The position numbers and the translations under genes were made by a program. Positions 25,045-33,947 of a DNA stretch of 44,605 nucleotides are shown one piece after another. The DNA is from an uncultured Ectothiorhodospiraceae bacterium. Lineage in GTDB: Bacteria > Pseudomonadota > Gammaproteobacteria > XJ16 > Halofilaceae. Under the pieces are notes generated by a model. That model was not told where the DNA came from and made no database searches. It saw only the letters and a list, made by a program, of their open reading frames with translations. Location of the stretch: assembly GCA_913055615.1 (NCBI GenBank), contig CAJXKK010000022.1:1-44605 (forward strand). Reading direction: 5' to 3'. Position 1 is the stretch's first letter, and each line of letters opens with the position of its first letter.

Positions 25045-25234
25045 AGCAGGAACCAACGCGCTGCGAGGACGGGAGAAAGGATCCGTGGTGCCCGGTGAAG
25101 GCGAATCCGGCGTGCATCTCGGCCTCGGACCCTGGAGGCGAAGGTTCCGGGGCAGCTCCGCCAGCGGCGGGCCGATCCTGCGAGGTCTTCGGGCTCGACG
25201 GCCACGATTGCCCGTCACACCGTTGCGCGTCAGG
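25045..25234 (-). repeat. 190-bp repeat, copy 2 (truncated cobalamin riboswitch leader)
   Basis: This segment aligns gaplessly to 15104-15293. On the minus strand it keeps GCGCAACGGTGTGACGGGC and the block GAGCCCGAAGACCT, which is closer to the B12 consensus than copy 1, plus the downstream leader. The 5' half of the aptamer (GGGAA-GGTG-AATCC) is absent; in its place is the 3' end of the NnrU gene, whose stop codon overlaps the repeat edge. It therefore should not bind cobalamin normally. It runs toward, and ends 66 bases before, the mbfA start codon. A relic of a duplication is the simplest reading. Confidence 0.8.
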
Positions 25235-25808
25235 CGACGACCGACACGCCAATCAGCCAGGTGTGCAGCCAGAGCACGAACGCGACGTAGACCGCGAGCC
25301 CACCCACGACCGCCACGGCATCATTGAAGCCCGTCGCGGGCAGGGTCGGCGCTGGTGCCGGGCGCGACGAACGGCGCTTGACGGCGATCCGGTCCACGAC
25401 CGCCCAGGCGAGGAACGCACCGAAGAGCGCGACATCGACCGCCTGGCCGTTCATCAGCAGATGCGCCAGTGCCCAGATTTTCACCGCCACCAGCATCGGG
25501 TGCTTGACCTTCGCGCGGATCCGCCCCGGCAGGTACGTCGCCAGGAGCAGCGGAAACACGGGTACCAGCAACAGCATGCCCACGTGCCGCAGCCAACCCG
25601 GCGGCGTGTAGAGCACGGACGAGGTCCAGCGGAGGTCGCCGTAGCCCTTGATCAGCAGCACGAGGCCGACGATGGCGACGAGCCCGTACACCGCCTTCCA
25701 GGGTATCGCCCCCATGCGCAGCACCATCTGATTGCGCCAGCCTGGAGCGACGATCGCGACCGAATGGATACCAAAGAACAGGGCGATACCGGCGACGAAT
25801 TCAAACAT
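25230..25808 (-). CDS. NnrU family membrane protein
   Basis: A 192-residue protein with five or so hydrophobic helices. FFGIHSVAIVAPGWRNQMVL near the N-terminus, then GDLRWTSSVLYTPPGWLRHV and AKVKHPMLVAVKIWALAHLL, match the NnrU family (relatives of isoprenylcysteine methyltransferase-type membrane proteins). NnrU is linked to denitrification in some alphaproteobacteria, but most homologues, including those next to isoprenoid or metal genes, are uncharacterised; no nitric-oxide genes are nearby. The start has AGAGGT upstream. The stop codon overlaps the edge of the truncated riboswitch repeat. Confidence 0.85.
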   Translation of the reverse strand: MFEFVAGIALFFGIHSVAIVAPGWRNQMVLRMGAIPWKAVYGLVAIVGLVLLIKGYGDLRWTSSVLYTPPGWLRHVGMLLLVPVFPLLLATYLPGRIRAKVKHPMLVAVKIWALAHLLMNGQAVDVALFGAFLAWAVVDRIAVKRRSSRPAPAPTLPATGFNDAVAVVGGLAVYVAFVLWLHTWLIGVSVVA

Positions 25809-25972
25809 GCTGACCTCTCCGCGAGTCTGGGCGCCGGAGCACGGCTATCCCATCCGCCCGGCGCCGCCATGGTACAGCAGCGCGCGGCGCACGGATCACC
25901 CGCTGGCTCCCCACTGCCGGCACCACGGTGTTAGCGCGCTTATTCACCGACCCGGCGGGCACCATGACCGGA

Positions 25973-28900
25973 TCACCCGTCCGCCGCGCCGCCGCCGAGA
26001 CGGGCGGCGAGATCCTGCTCCAGCGACAGCATGGCCGGGACCAGCACCAGTACCAGCACCGTGGCGAAAGCGAGGCCGAAGACGAGGGAAACGGCCATGG
26101 GGATCAGGAACTGGGCCTGCAGGCTGGTCTCGAACAGCAGCGGCGTCAGGCCCCCCATGGTGGTCAGGCTGGTCAGCAGCATGGGCCGCAGGCGCCGGCA
26201 GCTGGCGCCCACCAGCGCATCGCGCACCGTCATACCCTCACCCCGCAGATCCCGGTAGAAGCTCACGAGGATGATGGAGTTGTTCACCACGATGCCGGAG
26301 AGCCCGAACAGCCCGAACAGGGACAGCACGGTCAGATCGATGCCCAGCAGCCAGTGGCCGGCCAGGGCCCCCACGAGACCGAAGGGGATGGCGGCCATCA
26401 CCACAAGCGGCCAGACGTAGGACGCGAACACCGCTGCCAGCACCAGGTAGATCAGCACCACCGCGAGGATCAGACCGCGCTTCATGTCGCTCAGGGTCTC
26501 GGCCTGGTCTTCGGCGCGGCCGACATACTCGAAATCCACACCATAGCGCTCGCTGATGCGCGGCAGGGCCTCCTGCTGCAGCCGCTCCAGGACACGGTTG
26601 GCGTTGGTGACCTCGCGGTCGACGTCACCCTGGACCTGGACGGCCAGCCGGGCCTCGGCGTGGCGCAGGGCCTCGAAGCCCCGCTGGCTGGTCAGATCCA
26701 CCACGGCCTCGAGAGACACCATCTCGCCCTGCGGGGTCTTCAGCGGCACCCACCCGAGGGCGACCGGGTCATCCCGCAACGCCGCCGACAGGCCCACCCG
26801 GACCTCCATCTCGTCCTCACCCCGGGTGAATATCTGGGCCAGGTCGCCGGCGTAGCCGGCGCGCAGCTGCTCCCCCACCGAGGCCTGCGTCAGCCCCAGG
26901 GCCCGGCCCTCGGCATTGACGCGGTAGAGGAGCTGCTCGCGCCCGTAAGGCATGTCGTCCTCCACCGCCGATACCCCGGCGAAGCCTTCGAGGATCCCGG
27001 CCAGTTCCTCGGCCGCGGCCTTGAGACGGTTCGGCTCCGCCCCGGTCAGACGTATGCCGAGGTCCCGGCCCGGCGGACCACCGCTGCGCGCGGTGAGGGT
27101 GAACGACTCCAGCCCCGACGGGCGCTCCACGCGTTGGCGCCAGCCGTCGATGAAGCCGGTTGTGGTGACGTCCCGCCGCTCGGGGTTGACCAACTCCACC
27201 ACCAGGGCTCCAAACTGGTCGCCACCCTGCGCACCTCCGGCCTGTTCCGCACCGGCGGTGGTGCCGTGGCGGGCCACGGCCAGGCGCACCGGATCGCCCT
27301 CAACGCCCGCGTTGGCATCCGCCAGCGTGTCCTCCAGGTGGCCGAGGAACGCGCTGACATCCTGCCTCGGGGTCCCGGCCACGAACTTGGCATTGGCGTA
27401 GATAATGTTGCCCTCGGGCGAGGGAAAGAAGGAAAACGGCAGACGGCCGCCGGCCAGCAGACCCACCGCAACCAGCAGCAGTGCGACGCCAGCGGCCAGC
27501 GTCGCGCCGCGCCAGGCCACGGCCCGTTCCACCAGACGCCGGAAGGGGCCATCGCGGAAGCGGCCGAAGCCGGCGTCAAAGCGGGCCCGGAAACCTTCCC
27601 CGTTGCGCTCCCGGCTCATGCCGGGGAAGGCCCGCGCTAGGTGGCCGGGCAGCACCAGAAAGGCCTCCACCAGCGACGCCAGGATGACGCAGACCACCAC
27701 GAACGGGATATCGAAGAGGATATTGCCGATGGTGCCGCCCACCAGCATCAGCGGCAGGAAGGCGGCGATGGTGGTCAGGCTCGACGACAGCACCGGTGGC
27801 CACATGCGCCGGGCGGCGTTGACCGCCGACGCCACGGCCGCCTCGCCACGCGCCTGGTAGCGGGCGAGGGCCTCCTCGCCCACCACGATGGCATCATCCA
27901 CGATGATGCCGAGCGTCATGATGAAGGCGAACAGCGAAATCATGTTGATGGAGCCACCGAAGGCGTAGAGCAGCGCCAGCGCGGCCAGGAAGGCCACCGG
28001 GATACCCAGCGCCACCCACGCCGCGACCCGCCCGCGCAGGAACAGGAACAGCACGAGCAGCACCAGCAGGAGGCCACCCGCGCCGTTCTTCACCAGGAGC
28101 ATGATGCGTTCCTGGAGCAGGCTCCAGGACTCGTCGAAGGCCACCAGCCCCACACCCGGCGGCAACGCGGGTCGGGTCTCCTCGACCCAGCGGTTCAGGG
28201 TCCGTGCGGCCTCCAGGGTGTCCCCGGTGCTGCTCCGCTTCAGGTCGAGTTCGACGGCGGGCTGACCATTGTGCGTGACCCGCACCTCGCCATCGCGGTC
28301 CGCCAGATCAATCGCGGCGATATCGCCGAGGGTGACACGACCCGTGCCCGTGCCGCCGCGGATCACGATATCCTCGAAGGCGACGGTCCGGCGCCGCTGC
28401 GCCTCACTGCGCAGTTGGCGCGCCGGCACCGTTTCGCCGACCTCCCCGGCCGGTAGATCGCGGCTCTCGGCGGCTACGCGCTCAGCGATCTCAGGCAGGG
28501 ACAGACCCAGCTCGCGCAGGCGTTCGGGCGGCACCTGGATCGCGATCTTCTGCTCCGGAAGGCCGCGGATATCCACCTTGGCGATGCCCCGATCGAGGAG
28601 CTCGTCACGCATGTCCTGGACGCGCTGGCGCAGCCCGGCCAACTGGTCCGGCCCCTTGTCACCCGCTTTGGCATAGACCAGCACCTTGGCGATGGGGTCG
28701 AAGCGGGTAACCCGGGTAACCTCCGGCTCCTCGGCGTTCTGCGGCAGGTTGCGCACCTGGCCCACACGCGACTTGGCCTGCTCGAGGGCCTCGCCCATGT
28801 CCGTGCCCTGCCGGAACTCCAGGGAAATGCGCGAGATGCCCTGCGCCGAGGTCGAGGTGATGCTGTCCAGATGGTCGAGGTTACGCAGCTCCTGCTCAAG

Positions 28901-29119
28901 GGGCCGTGTAACGCCCTCCTCCATATCGGAGGCGGACGCCCCCTGCCAGCCCACGGTGACCGTGATGCGACCGAGGTCGAAGTCGGGAAAGAACTGTGTG
29001 TTGGTACGATCGAGCGCATAGATCCCGGTGAGGATCATCAGCGCCATGAGCAGATGGGCGGCAACGGGATGGCGGGCGAAGCGTGCCAGCAGTCCGCGGT
29101 CCTCATCTTCTGCGCTCAT
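25973..29119 (-). CDS. RND-family efflux pump inner-membrane transporter
   Basis: A 1048-residue RND transporter with the duplicated 6-helix-plus-periplasmic-loop layout. Proton-relay aspartates are in MTLGIIVDDAIVVGEEALAR (about 408-409). NTQFFPDFDLGRITVTVGWQ at the start and GLFGLSGIVVNNSIILV in the second half are typical of the HAE/AcrB-related group. The subgroup, with DLGIRLTGAEPNRLKAAAEE in the loop, resembles putative multidrug pumps rather than metal pumps: the paired methionines of CusA are not evident. The ATG overlaps the adaptor gene's stop by 4 bases (ATGA). No outer-membrane TolC-like gene is adjacent, so a TolC encoded elsewhere is presumably used. Confidence 0.93.
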   Translation of the reverse strand: MSAEDEDRGLLARFARHPVAAHLLMALMILTGIYALDRTNTQFFPDFDLGRITVTVGWQGASASDMEEGVTRPLEQELRNLDHLDSITSTSAQGISRISLEFRQGTDMGEALEQAKSRVGQVRNLPQNAEEPEVTRVTRFDPIAKVLVYAKAGDKGPDQLAGLRQRVQDMRDELLDRGIAKVDIRGLPEQKIAIQVPPERLRELGLSLPEIAERVAAESRDLPAGEVGETVPARQLRSEAQRRRTVAFEDIVIRGGTGTGRVTLGDIAAIDLADRDGEVRVTHNGQPAVELDLKRSSTGDTLEAARTLNRWVEETRPALPPGVGLVAFDESWSLLQERIMLLVKNGAGGLLLVLLVLFLFLRGRVAAWVALGIPVAFLAALALLYAFGGSINMISLFAFIMTLGIIVDDAIVVGEEALARYQARGEAAVASAVNAARRMWPPVLSSSLTTIAAFLPLMLVGGTIGNILFDIPFVVVCVILASLVEAFLVLPGHLARAFPGMSRERNGEGFRARFDAGFGRFRDGPFRRLVERAVAWRGATLAAGVALLLVAVGLLAGGRLPFSFFPSPEGNIIYANAKFVAGTPRQDVSAFLGHLEDTLADANAGVEGDPVRLAVARHGTTAGAEQAGGAQGGDQFGALVVELVNPERRDVTTTGFIDGWRQRVERPSGLESFTLTARSGGPPGRDLGIRLTGAEPNRLKAAAEELAGILEGFAGVSAVEDDMPYGREQLLYRVNAEGRALGLTQASVGEQLRAGYAGDLAQIFTRGEDEMEVRVGLSAALRDDPVALGWVPLKTPQGEMVSLEAVVDLTSQRGFEALRHAEARLAVQVQGDVDREVTNANRVLERLQQEALPRISERYGVDFEYVGRAEDQAETLSDMKRGLILAVVLIYLVLAAVFASYVWPLVVMAAIPFGLVGALAGHWLLGIDLTVLSLFGLFGLSGIVVNNSIILVSFYRDLRGEGMTVRDALVGASCRRLRPMLLTSLTTMGGLTPLLFETSLQAQFLIPMAVSLVFGLAFATVLVLVLVPAMLSLEQDLAARLGGGAADG

Positions 29120-30417
29120 GCGCCACCGGCCTCATCGGCGACGCGCACGCGCAGACCCTCACTGGCATTGGGCAGCTGGGTGGTCACCACCCGATCGCCG
29201 GAGCGCAGCGCCTCGACCCGCAGCAGCAGCCGGTTGGGCCCGTCGGGGACGGCCTGCTGACCGGCCCGCTCCACGCCCAGCGCGACCAGACGTCCGTCGC
29301 GGACCACATAGATCCGGTCCTGCTCATACAAAGCGGCGGGCGGCAGCGCCACCACACCCGAGCGTGGCGGCAGCTCCGCGATCACCTGGGCGAATCGGCC
29401 GAGGGGCAGCCCTTCAGGCGCCGCGTCCCGGATGCGGAACAGGCCTTCCACCCCGCTGGCCCCGGCCGCGCTGCGGCCGCCGAGGCGGTCAAGGCGGGCC
29501 GACAAGACCCGGCCGTCCACGCGTACCGTGGCGGTGATGCCATCGTCACGGGCCAGCGCCCGGCGTACCGCCGCGACGCGCGGTCCCGGAATGGCGGCCC
29601 GGACCTCGAGGGCGGTCGTGTCGTACATCGACACCAGCGGATCACCCGCGCGGACGCGATCCCCGGGAGCCACCTCCACCGCGGTCACCCGCCCGGCAAA
29701 GGGCGCGCTGATCCCGGTCCGGCCCAGGTCCCGCCGCGCCTGCTCCAGCTGCGCCTGCGCGCGCTGCCGCTGGGCCTGCAGACGATCGATACGGGCATCG
29801 AAGCTTTCGACCTCGCGGCGCTCGCGGTTCAGCGCGAGACGGGCCTGCTCCAGGGCCCGTCGGGCCGCATCCACCTCGTCGGGGGACGCCACGTCCCGCT
29901 CGGCGAGGCGCCGGGCCCGCTCGACGCCGCGCTCGGCGATGGCGACCAGCCCCTGCTGGCGCTCCAGCGCCCGCTCGTTGGCCTTGTGGGTGATCCGCGC
30001 CTCCTCCAGCTGGGCCTCGACCTCAGCCAGATCGGCCCCGCGCTGGTCGACGGTGGCAGCGAGATCACGGCGGTCCAGCGCCACCAGCGCCGCGCCAGCG
30101 GCCACGGCATGCCCCTCGCGCGCCGGCACCGCCTCGACGTCCGCGGTGACACCGGCGGAAAGGGTGCTCGCCCGCGGCGACTCCAGGCGCCCGTAGAGCG
30201 TCAGCGTGGGCGCAATGGAACGGGCCTCAACGGTCCGCGTCTGCACGCGCCACACGCGCTCCTCCTCGGTCCGCGCCGGCGGCTCGGGCCGCGTGAGCAC
30301 CATGGCCGCGAGCAGGGCGGCGCCAATGCCGAGGATGGCCAGCGGCGGCAGCAGATGACGTAACCAGGCAGGGAGGGTCATCGATCCGGATATCGTTGGG
30401 ATGTCGCGAGCAGGCAT
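29116..30417 (-). CDS. RND periplasmic adaptor (HlyD/membrane fusion family)
   Basis: A membrane-anchored adaptor of about 433 residues. A single hydrophobic anchor (PPLAILGIGAALLAAMVL) is followed by a split lipoyl/biotinyl domain: SAGVTADVEAVPAREGHAVA before and GRTGISAPFAGRVTAVEVAP after a long alpha-helical hairpin (about 120-235, rich in Glu, Arg, Gln, Ala). A beta-barrel and membrane-proximal domain follow. It links the RND pump to an outer-membrane channel. The start is uncertain: ATG at 30417 or ATG at 30381; the latter begins right at the anchor (MTLPAWLRH). It is the promoter-proximal gene of the two-gene operon. Confidence 0.9.
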   Translation of the reverse strand: MPARDIPTISGSMTLPAWLRHLLPPLAILGIGAALLAAMVLTRPEPPARTEEERVWRVQTRTVEARSIAPTLTLYGRLESPRASTLSAGVTADVEAVPAREGHAVAAGAALVALDRRDLAATVDQRGADLAEVEAQLEEARITHKANERALERQQGLVAIAERGVERARRLAERDVASPDEVDAARRALEQARLALNRERREVESFDARIDRLQAQRQRAQAQLEQARRDLGRTGISAPFAGRVTAVEVAPGDRVRAGDPLVSMYDTTALEVRAAIPGPRVAAVRRALARDDGITATVRVDGRVLSARLDRLGGRSAAGASGVEGLFRIRDAAPEGLPLGRFAQVIAELPPRSGVVALPPAALYEQDRIYVVRDGRLVALGVERAGQQAVPDGPNRLLLRVEALRSGDRVVTTQLPNASEGLRVRVADEAGGA

Positions 30418-30738
30418 CCTGAGTGACCAGTCCTTATACGTCCAGCATCATCAGCGGGGAATTTGTCCTGCCTGTCGAACGACAAAGACTCAACCGGGGC
30501 GGAGGACGCGCCGCTGCCGCTGGTGGCGGCCTGCCGGACGCTGCGCATGGGGGATCCGCTGCGCTGGCTGGCCGCCGGCTGGCGCGGGAGGTGCCGAGCT
30601 GATCGGGTCGGATGCGCGCGTCTATCCGCTGATCCCGGATATCCACACGCACTGCGTCCGGTTACTGTGACCGAAAACCGGGTCCGTTATGCTGATGCGC
30701 GTACCCCGCAATCGATTGAACTGACGACAGGCCCCGCT
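30418..30738. other. Intergenic region with a possible DUF2189 relic
   Basis: About 320 bases between the divergent adaptor and CoA-transferase genes. It contains no intact gene. The fragment at 30511-30597 looks like a decayed DUF2189 N-terminus and is listed separately. Confidence 0.4.
30511..30597 (+). pseudogene. Possible DUF2189 N-terminal relic
   Basis: One frame reads LPLVAACRTLRMGDPLRWLA then AGWRG. This pattern (short polar lead, then W or PL-x-WL-x-x-GWR) is what begins DUF2189 proteins, including the intact one at 9831-10625 (GTWQAFAWIGAGIRDMR). The homology stops after about 28 residues and no downstream frame continues it. It could be chance. Confidence 0.3.
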
Positions 30739-31944
30739 ATGACCAGCCCACTCGATGGCATCCGGATTATCGATCTTACGGCCGTGATCTCCGGCCCGCT
30801 CGCCACCATGATGCTGGCGGATCAGGGCGCCGAGGTGATCAAGGTGGAAAACCCCGCCAGCGGCGATTTCACCCGTCAGGCGGCCAACCGGCAGGGCGGT
30901 TTTTCCGCTTCATTTCTCAACAACAACCGCAACAAGAAATCCGTCGCGCTGAACCTGAAGGAACAGCGCGGGATCGAGGCCCTGTTGAAGCTGGTCGCCA
31001 GCGCGGACGTGTTGATCCAGAACTTCCGCCCCGGCGTGATCGAGCGGATGGGGCTCGGTGAGGAAGAGCTGCGCAGGGTGGCGCCGGATCTGATCATGGT
31101 CTCCATCAGCGGCTTCGGTGATACCGGTCCCTACGCCCAGCGCCCGGTGTACGACCCGCTGATTCAGGGCCTGTCGGGACTCGCGACGGTGCAGGCCGGC
31201 GCCGACGAACGGCGCCCGCAACTGGTCCGCACGATCCTCCCGGACAAGGTCACGGGCATCACCGCCGCCCAGGCGATCACCTCAGCCCTGTTCGCCCGCG
31301 AACGCACGGGGGAGAGCCAGCACGTACGGCTGTCCATGCTGGACGCCACCGTCGCCTTCCTTTGGAGCTCGGACATGGGGAGCCAGACCTTCGTCCACGG
31401 TAAGCTGCCACAACAGGAGGCCGCCAGTTTCCAGGACCTGGTCTACGAAACCACCACCGGATACATCGCGATCGCGGTGCAGAACGACCGCGAGTGGCAG
31501 GCGATCATCCGTGCGCTCGACCAGCCGCAATGGGCGGAGGATCCGAGGTTCCTGACCGCGGAGTTGCGCCAGCAGAACATCGACGCCCGGCTCGACCTCA
31601 TCCAGTCCGTCATCAGGACCGATTCCGCCGAGCACTGGCTCGCGCGACTCGAAGAACACAACGTGCCCTGCGCACCGGTCCTGACCCGCACCGAGATGCT
31701 CGATCACCCGCAGGTCGAGGCCAACGGACTGGTCGTCCATCACGATCACCCGCAGGCCGGAACGTTACGCCAGGCCCGCGCGCCGGCGCGTTTCTCCGGC
31801 CAGCCAGAGCAGGCCTGGCAGAGCGCGCCGACTCTGGGACAGAACACGGGCGAACTGCTCACGGAATGCGGGTACTCCGAGAAGGAGATACAGCACATGA
31901 TCAAGTCAGGGGTGGCGGGTCCCAGCGGCGACCAACAAAACTAA
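30739..31944 (+). CDS. CaiB/BaiF family (type III) CoA-transferase
   Basis: A 401-residue enzyme transferring CoA between carboxylic acids. It opens with LDGIRIIDLTAVISGPLATM and ADQGAEVIKVENPASGDFTR, the family's CoA-binding start. The catalytic Asp lies in RPVYDPLIQGLSGLA, and EEHNVPCAPVLTRTEMLDHP, then ARFSGQP, complete the signature. Substrates in this family range over formate/oxalate, carnitine, benzylsuccinate and mesaconate; the specific acid is not evident. The ATG at 30739 was chosen because the domain begins at once; no strong ribosome binding site precedes it. No acyl-CoA dehydrogenase or ligase lies next to it. Confidence 0.92.
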   Translation: MTSPLDGIRIIDLTAVISGPLATMMLADQGAEVIKVENPASGDFTRQAANRQGGFSASFLNNNRNKKSVALNLKEQRGIEALLKLVASADVLIQNFRPGVIERMGLGEEELRRVAPDLIMVSISGFGDTGPYAQRPVYDPLIQGLSGLATVQAGADERRPQLVRTILPDKVTGITAAQAITSALFARERTGESQHVRLSMLDATVAFLWSSDMGSQTFVHGKLPQQEAASFQDLVYETTTGYIAIAVQNDREWQAIIRALDQPQWAEDPRFLTAELRQQNIDARLDLIQSVIRTDSAEHWLARLEEHNVPCAPVLTRTEMLDHPQVEANGLVVHHDHPQAGTLRQARAPARFSGQPEQAWQSAPTLGQNTGELLTECGYSEKEIQHMIKSGVAGPSGDQQN

Positions 31945-32289
31945 CCCACCGGACCTCAGGTAACCAGACCGTTTCCAACCGCCCAAGGTACGTCTGTTCG
32001 AATGACGAGTAACAATTCGCCGCCTTTCCTTGCGTGGCGAATGAATTGGTCCCGCTCCCGAAACCGAACACCTCAAAAGCCTGTAGGCCACGTCGCCTTA
32101 TCATTGTCAGGTTTATTTACATAATCCTGCGTGCGGCGAGAGCCGCTTAAAGATTCGTTTTACAAATCATACAGTTATTTTTTGGAGTGCTATTTGCATC
32201 GTGTGTACGAATTGGACAGTTCGATACTCACCGTCTCCGAGTTACCCTTCTTTCAACACAACAATTTCGACAAGCGGGAGATTGCGCCG
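31945..32289. other. AT-richer stretch upstream of the lamin-tail protein gene
   Basis: About 345 bases whose base composition falls clearly below that of the surrounding GC-rich DNA, especially 32100-32290 (runs such as TTTTACAAATC and TTATTTTTTGGAG). No domain-bearing reading frame is visible. It probably holds the promoter of the next gene and marks the left edge of a laterally acquired segment. Confidence 0.5.
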
Positions 32290-33000
32290 ATGACTGTTTA
32301 CCAGACAACAAGGCGGCCGTTTGTGAAGCTGTTTTGGTTAATGATCATAGGCGCTGCATTTCCGACACTGTGCGCAGCAAGCCCGATCCTCAACGAAGTG
32401 GTCGGCAGCACTAGGGGCACCGATGCTGAATTCATCGAGCTTTACGGCACAGCCGACACCCCACTCAACGATCTCAGCATCATCGTCGTCGAGAGTGACG
32501 ACCGAGCCAGCAACGGCACGATTGATTGGCGATTCGACTTCGGTGGGACTGATGTTGTCGGCGACAACAAATTTTTCCTGCTGGGGACGTCACTCATTCC
32601 TGGCCTTTATGGTATTTCCCCGAATGTAATCATCCCGACGAACAGCATTGAGAACAGCAGCTACACCATTGCCCTGATCCAGACGAGCAGCATTTCCGGG
32701 ACCACCATCGGCGGTTCCGAGATCGTGCTGGACGCACTGGGTGTCACGGACGGCGAGACTTCAGACTTCTTTTTCTTCGATGCCCCCGTGATTGGCCCCG
32801 ATGGAGCTTTCCTCCCCGCTGGAGGTCGCCGGATTGTGGATGGTGTTGACACGGACACTGCCGCGGATTGGACGTTCAGTGACTTTGCAAACGGACCCAG
32901 TAACACTCCGACACCGGGTACTTATGCAGTCCCGCTACCCGGCACGCTGGCTCTGCTTGTAGCAGGCTTGATGGGCCTGCAGTTTCGGCGTAAAGCGTAA
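32290..33000 (+). CDS. Exported lamin-tail-domain protein with PEP-CTERM-like anchor
   Basis: A 236-residue secreted protein. The N-terminus has a basic region then FVKLFWLMIIGAAFPTLCAA, a Sec signal cleaved before SPILNE. ILNEVVGSTRGTDAEFIELY is a clear lamin-tail (LTD) domain start; the rest is beta-rich with many Asn, Ser, Thr and Asp. The C-terminus, VPLPGTLALLVAGLMG then a short RRK tail, is a PEP-CTERM-type (VPLP variant) sorting signal: motif, hydrophobic helix, basic end. Such proteins are processed by exosortases and linked to exopolysaccharide. I chose the ATG at 32290 (GGGAG 10 bases upstream). The gene is AT-richer than its neighbours, and no exosortase is in the window. Confidence 0.8.
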   Translation: MTVYQTTRRPFVKLFWLMIIGAAFPTLCAASPILNEVVGSTRGTDAEFIELYGTADTPLNDLSIIVVESDDRASNGTIDWRFDFGGTDVVGDNKFFLLGTSLIPGLYGISPNVIIPTNSIENSSYTIALIQTSSISGTTIGGSEIVLDALGVTDGETSDFFFFDAPVIGPDGAFLPAGGRRIVDGVDTDTAADWTFSDFANGPSNTPTPGTYAVPLPGTLALLVAGLMGLQFRRKA

Positions 33001-33013
33001 GCCCCAGACGGCG

Positions 33014-33041
33014 TCATGCATCCCCGCTCCCACGGGGACGA
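33014..33041 (-). repeat. Solitary hairpin resembling a type I-E CRISPR repeat
   Basis: Minus strand: GTCGTCCCCGTGGGAGCGGG followed by GATGCATG. The TCCCCG-N6-CGGGGA hairpin and its flanks resemble type I-E CRISPR repeats (consensus GTGTTCCCCGC...GCGGGGATGAACC). Only one copy is present, with no spacer array and no cas gene. Lying 13 bases after the lamin-tail gene, it may simply be that gene's transcription terminator. Confidence 0.3.
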
Positions 33042-33259
33042 CCTTTGGCCGGCTGCAGCCGCTCAAACAGGCCCCGAGCACATACGGGCTGTGCTTCGCC
33101 GCTCCACAACGCTCGCGGATGCAGCACGTCGCTACCACCCACTGGCCCGCGACTCCGTCTCCAGCCCGCGGGTCAGGTCTCACATTCCAACTCCCGCTCA
33201 AAACGGCAAACGGCGCGACTGGCGGTCAACATCCACGCAATCAAGGTGGAGGACGGATC

Positions 33260-33892
33260 ATGCTGCTGTACACCTGCAGGACGGCACCCAGCCCACGCCG
33301 GGTCCGGATGTTCATCTCCGAGAAGGGCATCGACGTCCCGATGCAGGAAGTCGACTTGCGTTCCGGTGAACATTTCTCCGCGGACTATCGTCGCAGGAAT
33401 CCCCACGCCACTGTCCCCGTGCTGGATCTCGACGACGGGACCTGCATCAGCGAAAGCGATGCCATCTGCACGTACTTCGAGGCCCTCTATCCCGATCCAC
33501 CGCTGATGGGCTCGGACCCGAAGTCCAGAGCGCGGGTCAGGATGTGGGATCGCCGGGTCGAATTCGACGGCTACCAGGCCGTGGCGGAAGGATTTCGTAA
33601 CCGGGCGCCGGCTTTCAGGGACCGCGCCGTGCCAGGCAGGCACAAGGTACCGCAGATCGAGGCCCTGGCCGAGCGCGGCGCACAGCGCTACCGCGACTTC
33701 CTCGAGGACCTCGACGGGCGCCTCGGCCAGAGCGAGTACGTGGCTCTGGACACCTTTTCGGTTACCGACATTACCGCCTTCGTCACCATCGAGTTCGCCA
33801 GGCGTGCGCTGAAGATAGGGCCGGAGCCTGACCAGGAAAACATCGCCCGCTGGCACGCGGCGCTTAGCCGCCGGCCCACCGTCGAGGCGTGA
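33260..33892 (+). CDS. Glutathione S-transferase family protein
   Basis: A 210-residue cytosolic GST with both domains. The N-terminal thioredoxin-fold half runs [40 protein letters not shown] (cis-Pro strand plus the Glu-Ser-Asp that binds the glutathione gamma-glutamyl group) and [11 protein letters not shown]. The C-terminal half is all-helical, with [20 protein letters not shown] as the N-capping box motif. The N-terminal catalytic position holds Cys or Ser (CRTAPS), as in beta/zeta-like classes. The ATG at 33260 has GGAGG 7 bases upstream. A stress or detoxification role is likely; the substrate is unknown. Confidence 0.9.
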   Translation: MLLYTCRTAPSPRRVRMFISEKGIDVPMQEVDLRSGEHFSADYRRRNPHATVPVLDLDDGTCISESDAICTYFEALYPDPPLMGSDPKSRARVRMWDRRVEFDGYQAVAEGFRNRAPAFRDRAVPGRHKVPQIEALAERGAQRYRDFLEDLDGRLGQSEYVALDTFSVTDITAFVTIEFARRALKIGPEPDQENIARWHAALSRRPTVEA

Positions 33893-33947
33893 TGCTGCTG
33901 GTCGGCTTTGTACGCTGGCCCCGAATATCGGATTCCGCAGGCCGATC

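Noticed and set aside
25928-27640. Long plus-strand open frame (about 570 codons) opposite the RND transporter
   Set aside because: Its translation is His/Gln/Arg/Gly-rich without any domain, and the minus-strand frame encodes a clear RND pump. High GC content opens the antisense frame.
33001-33259. CRISPR array
   Set aside because: Only one repeat-like hairpin; no second copy at a regular spacing and no cas genes.
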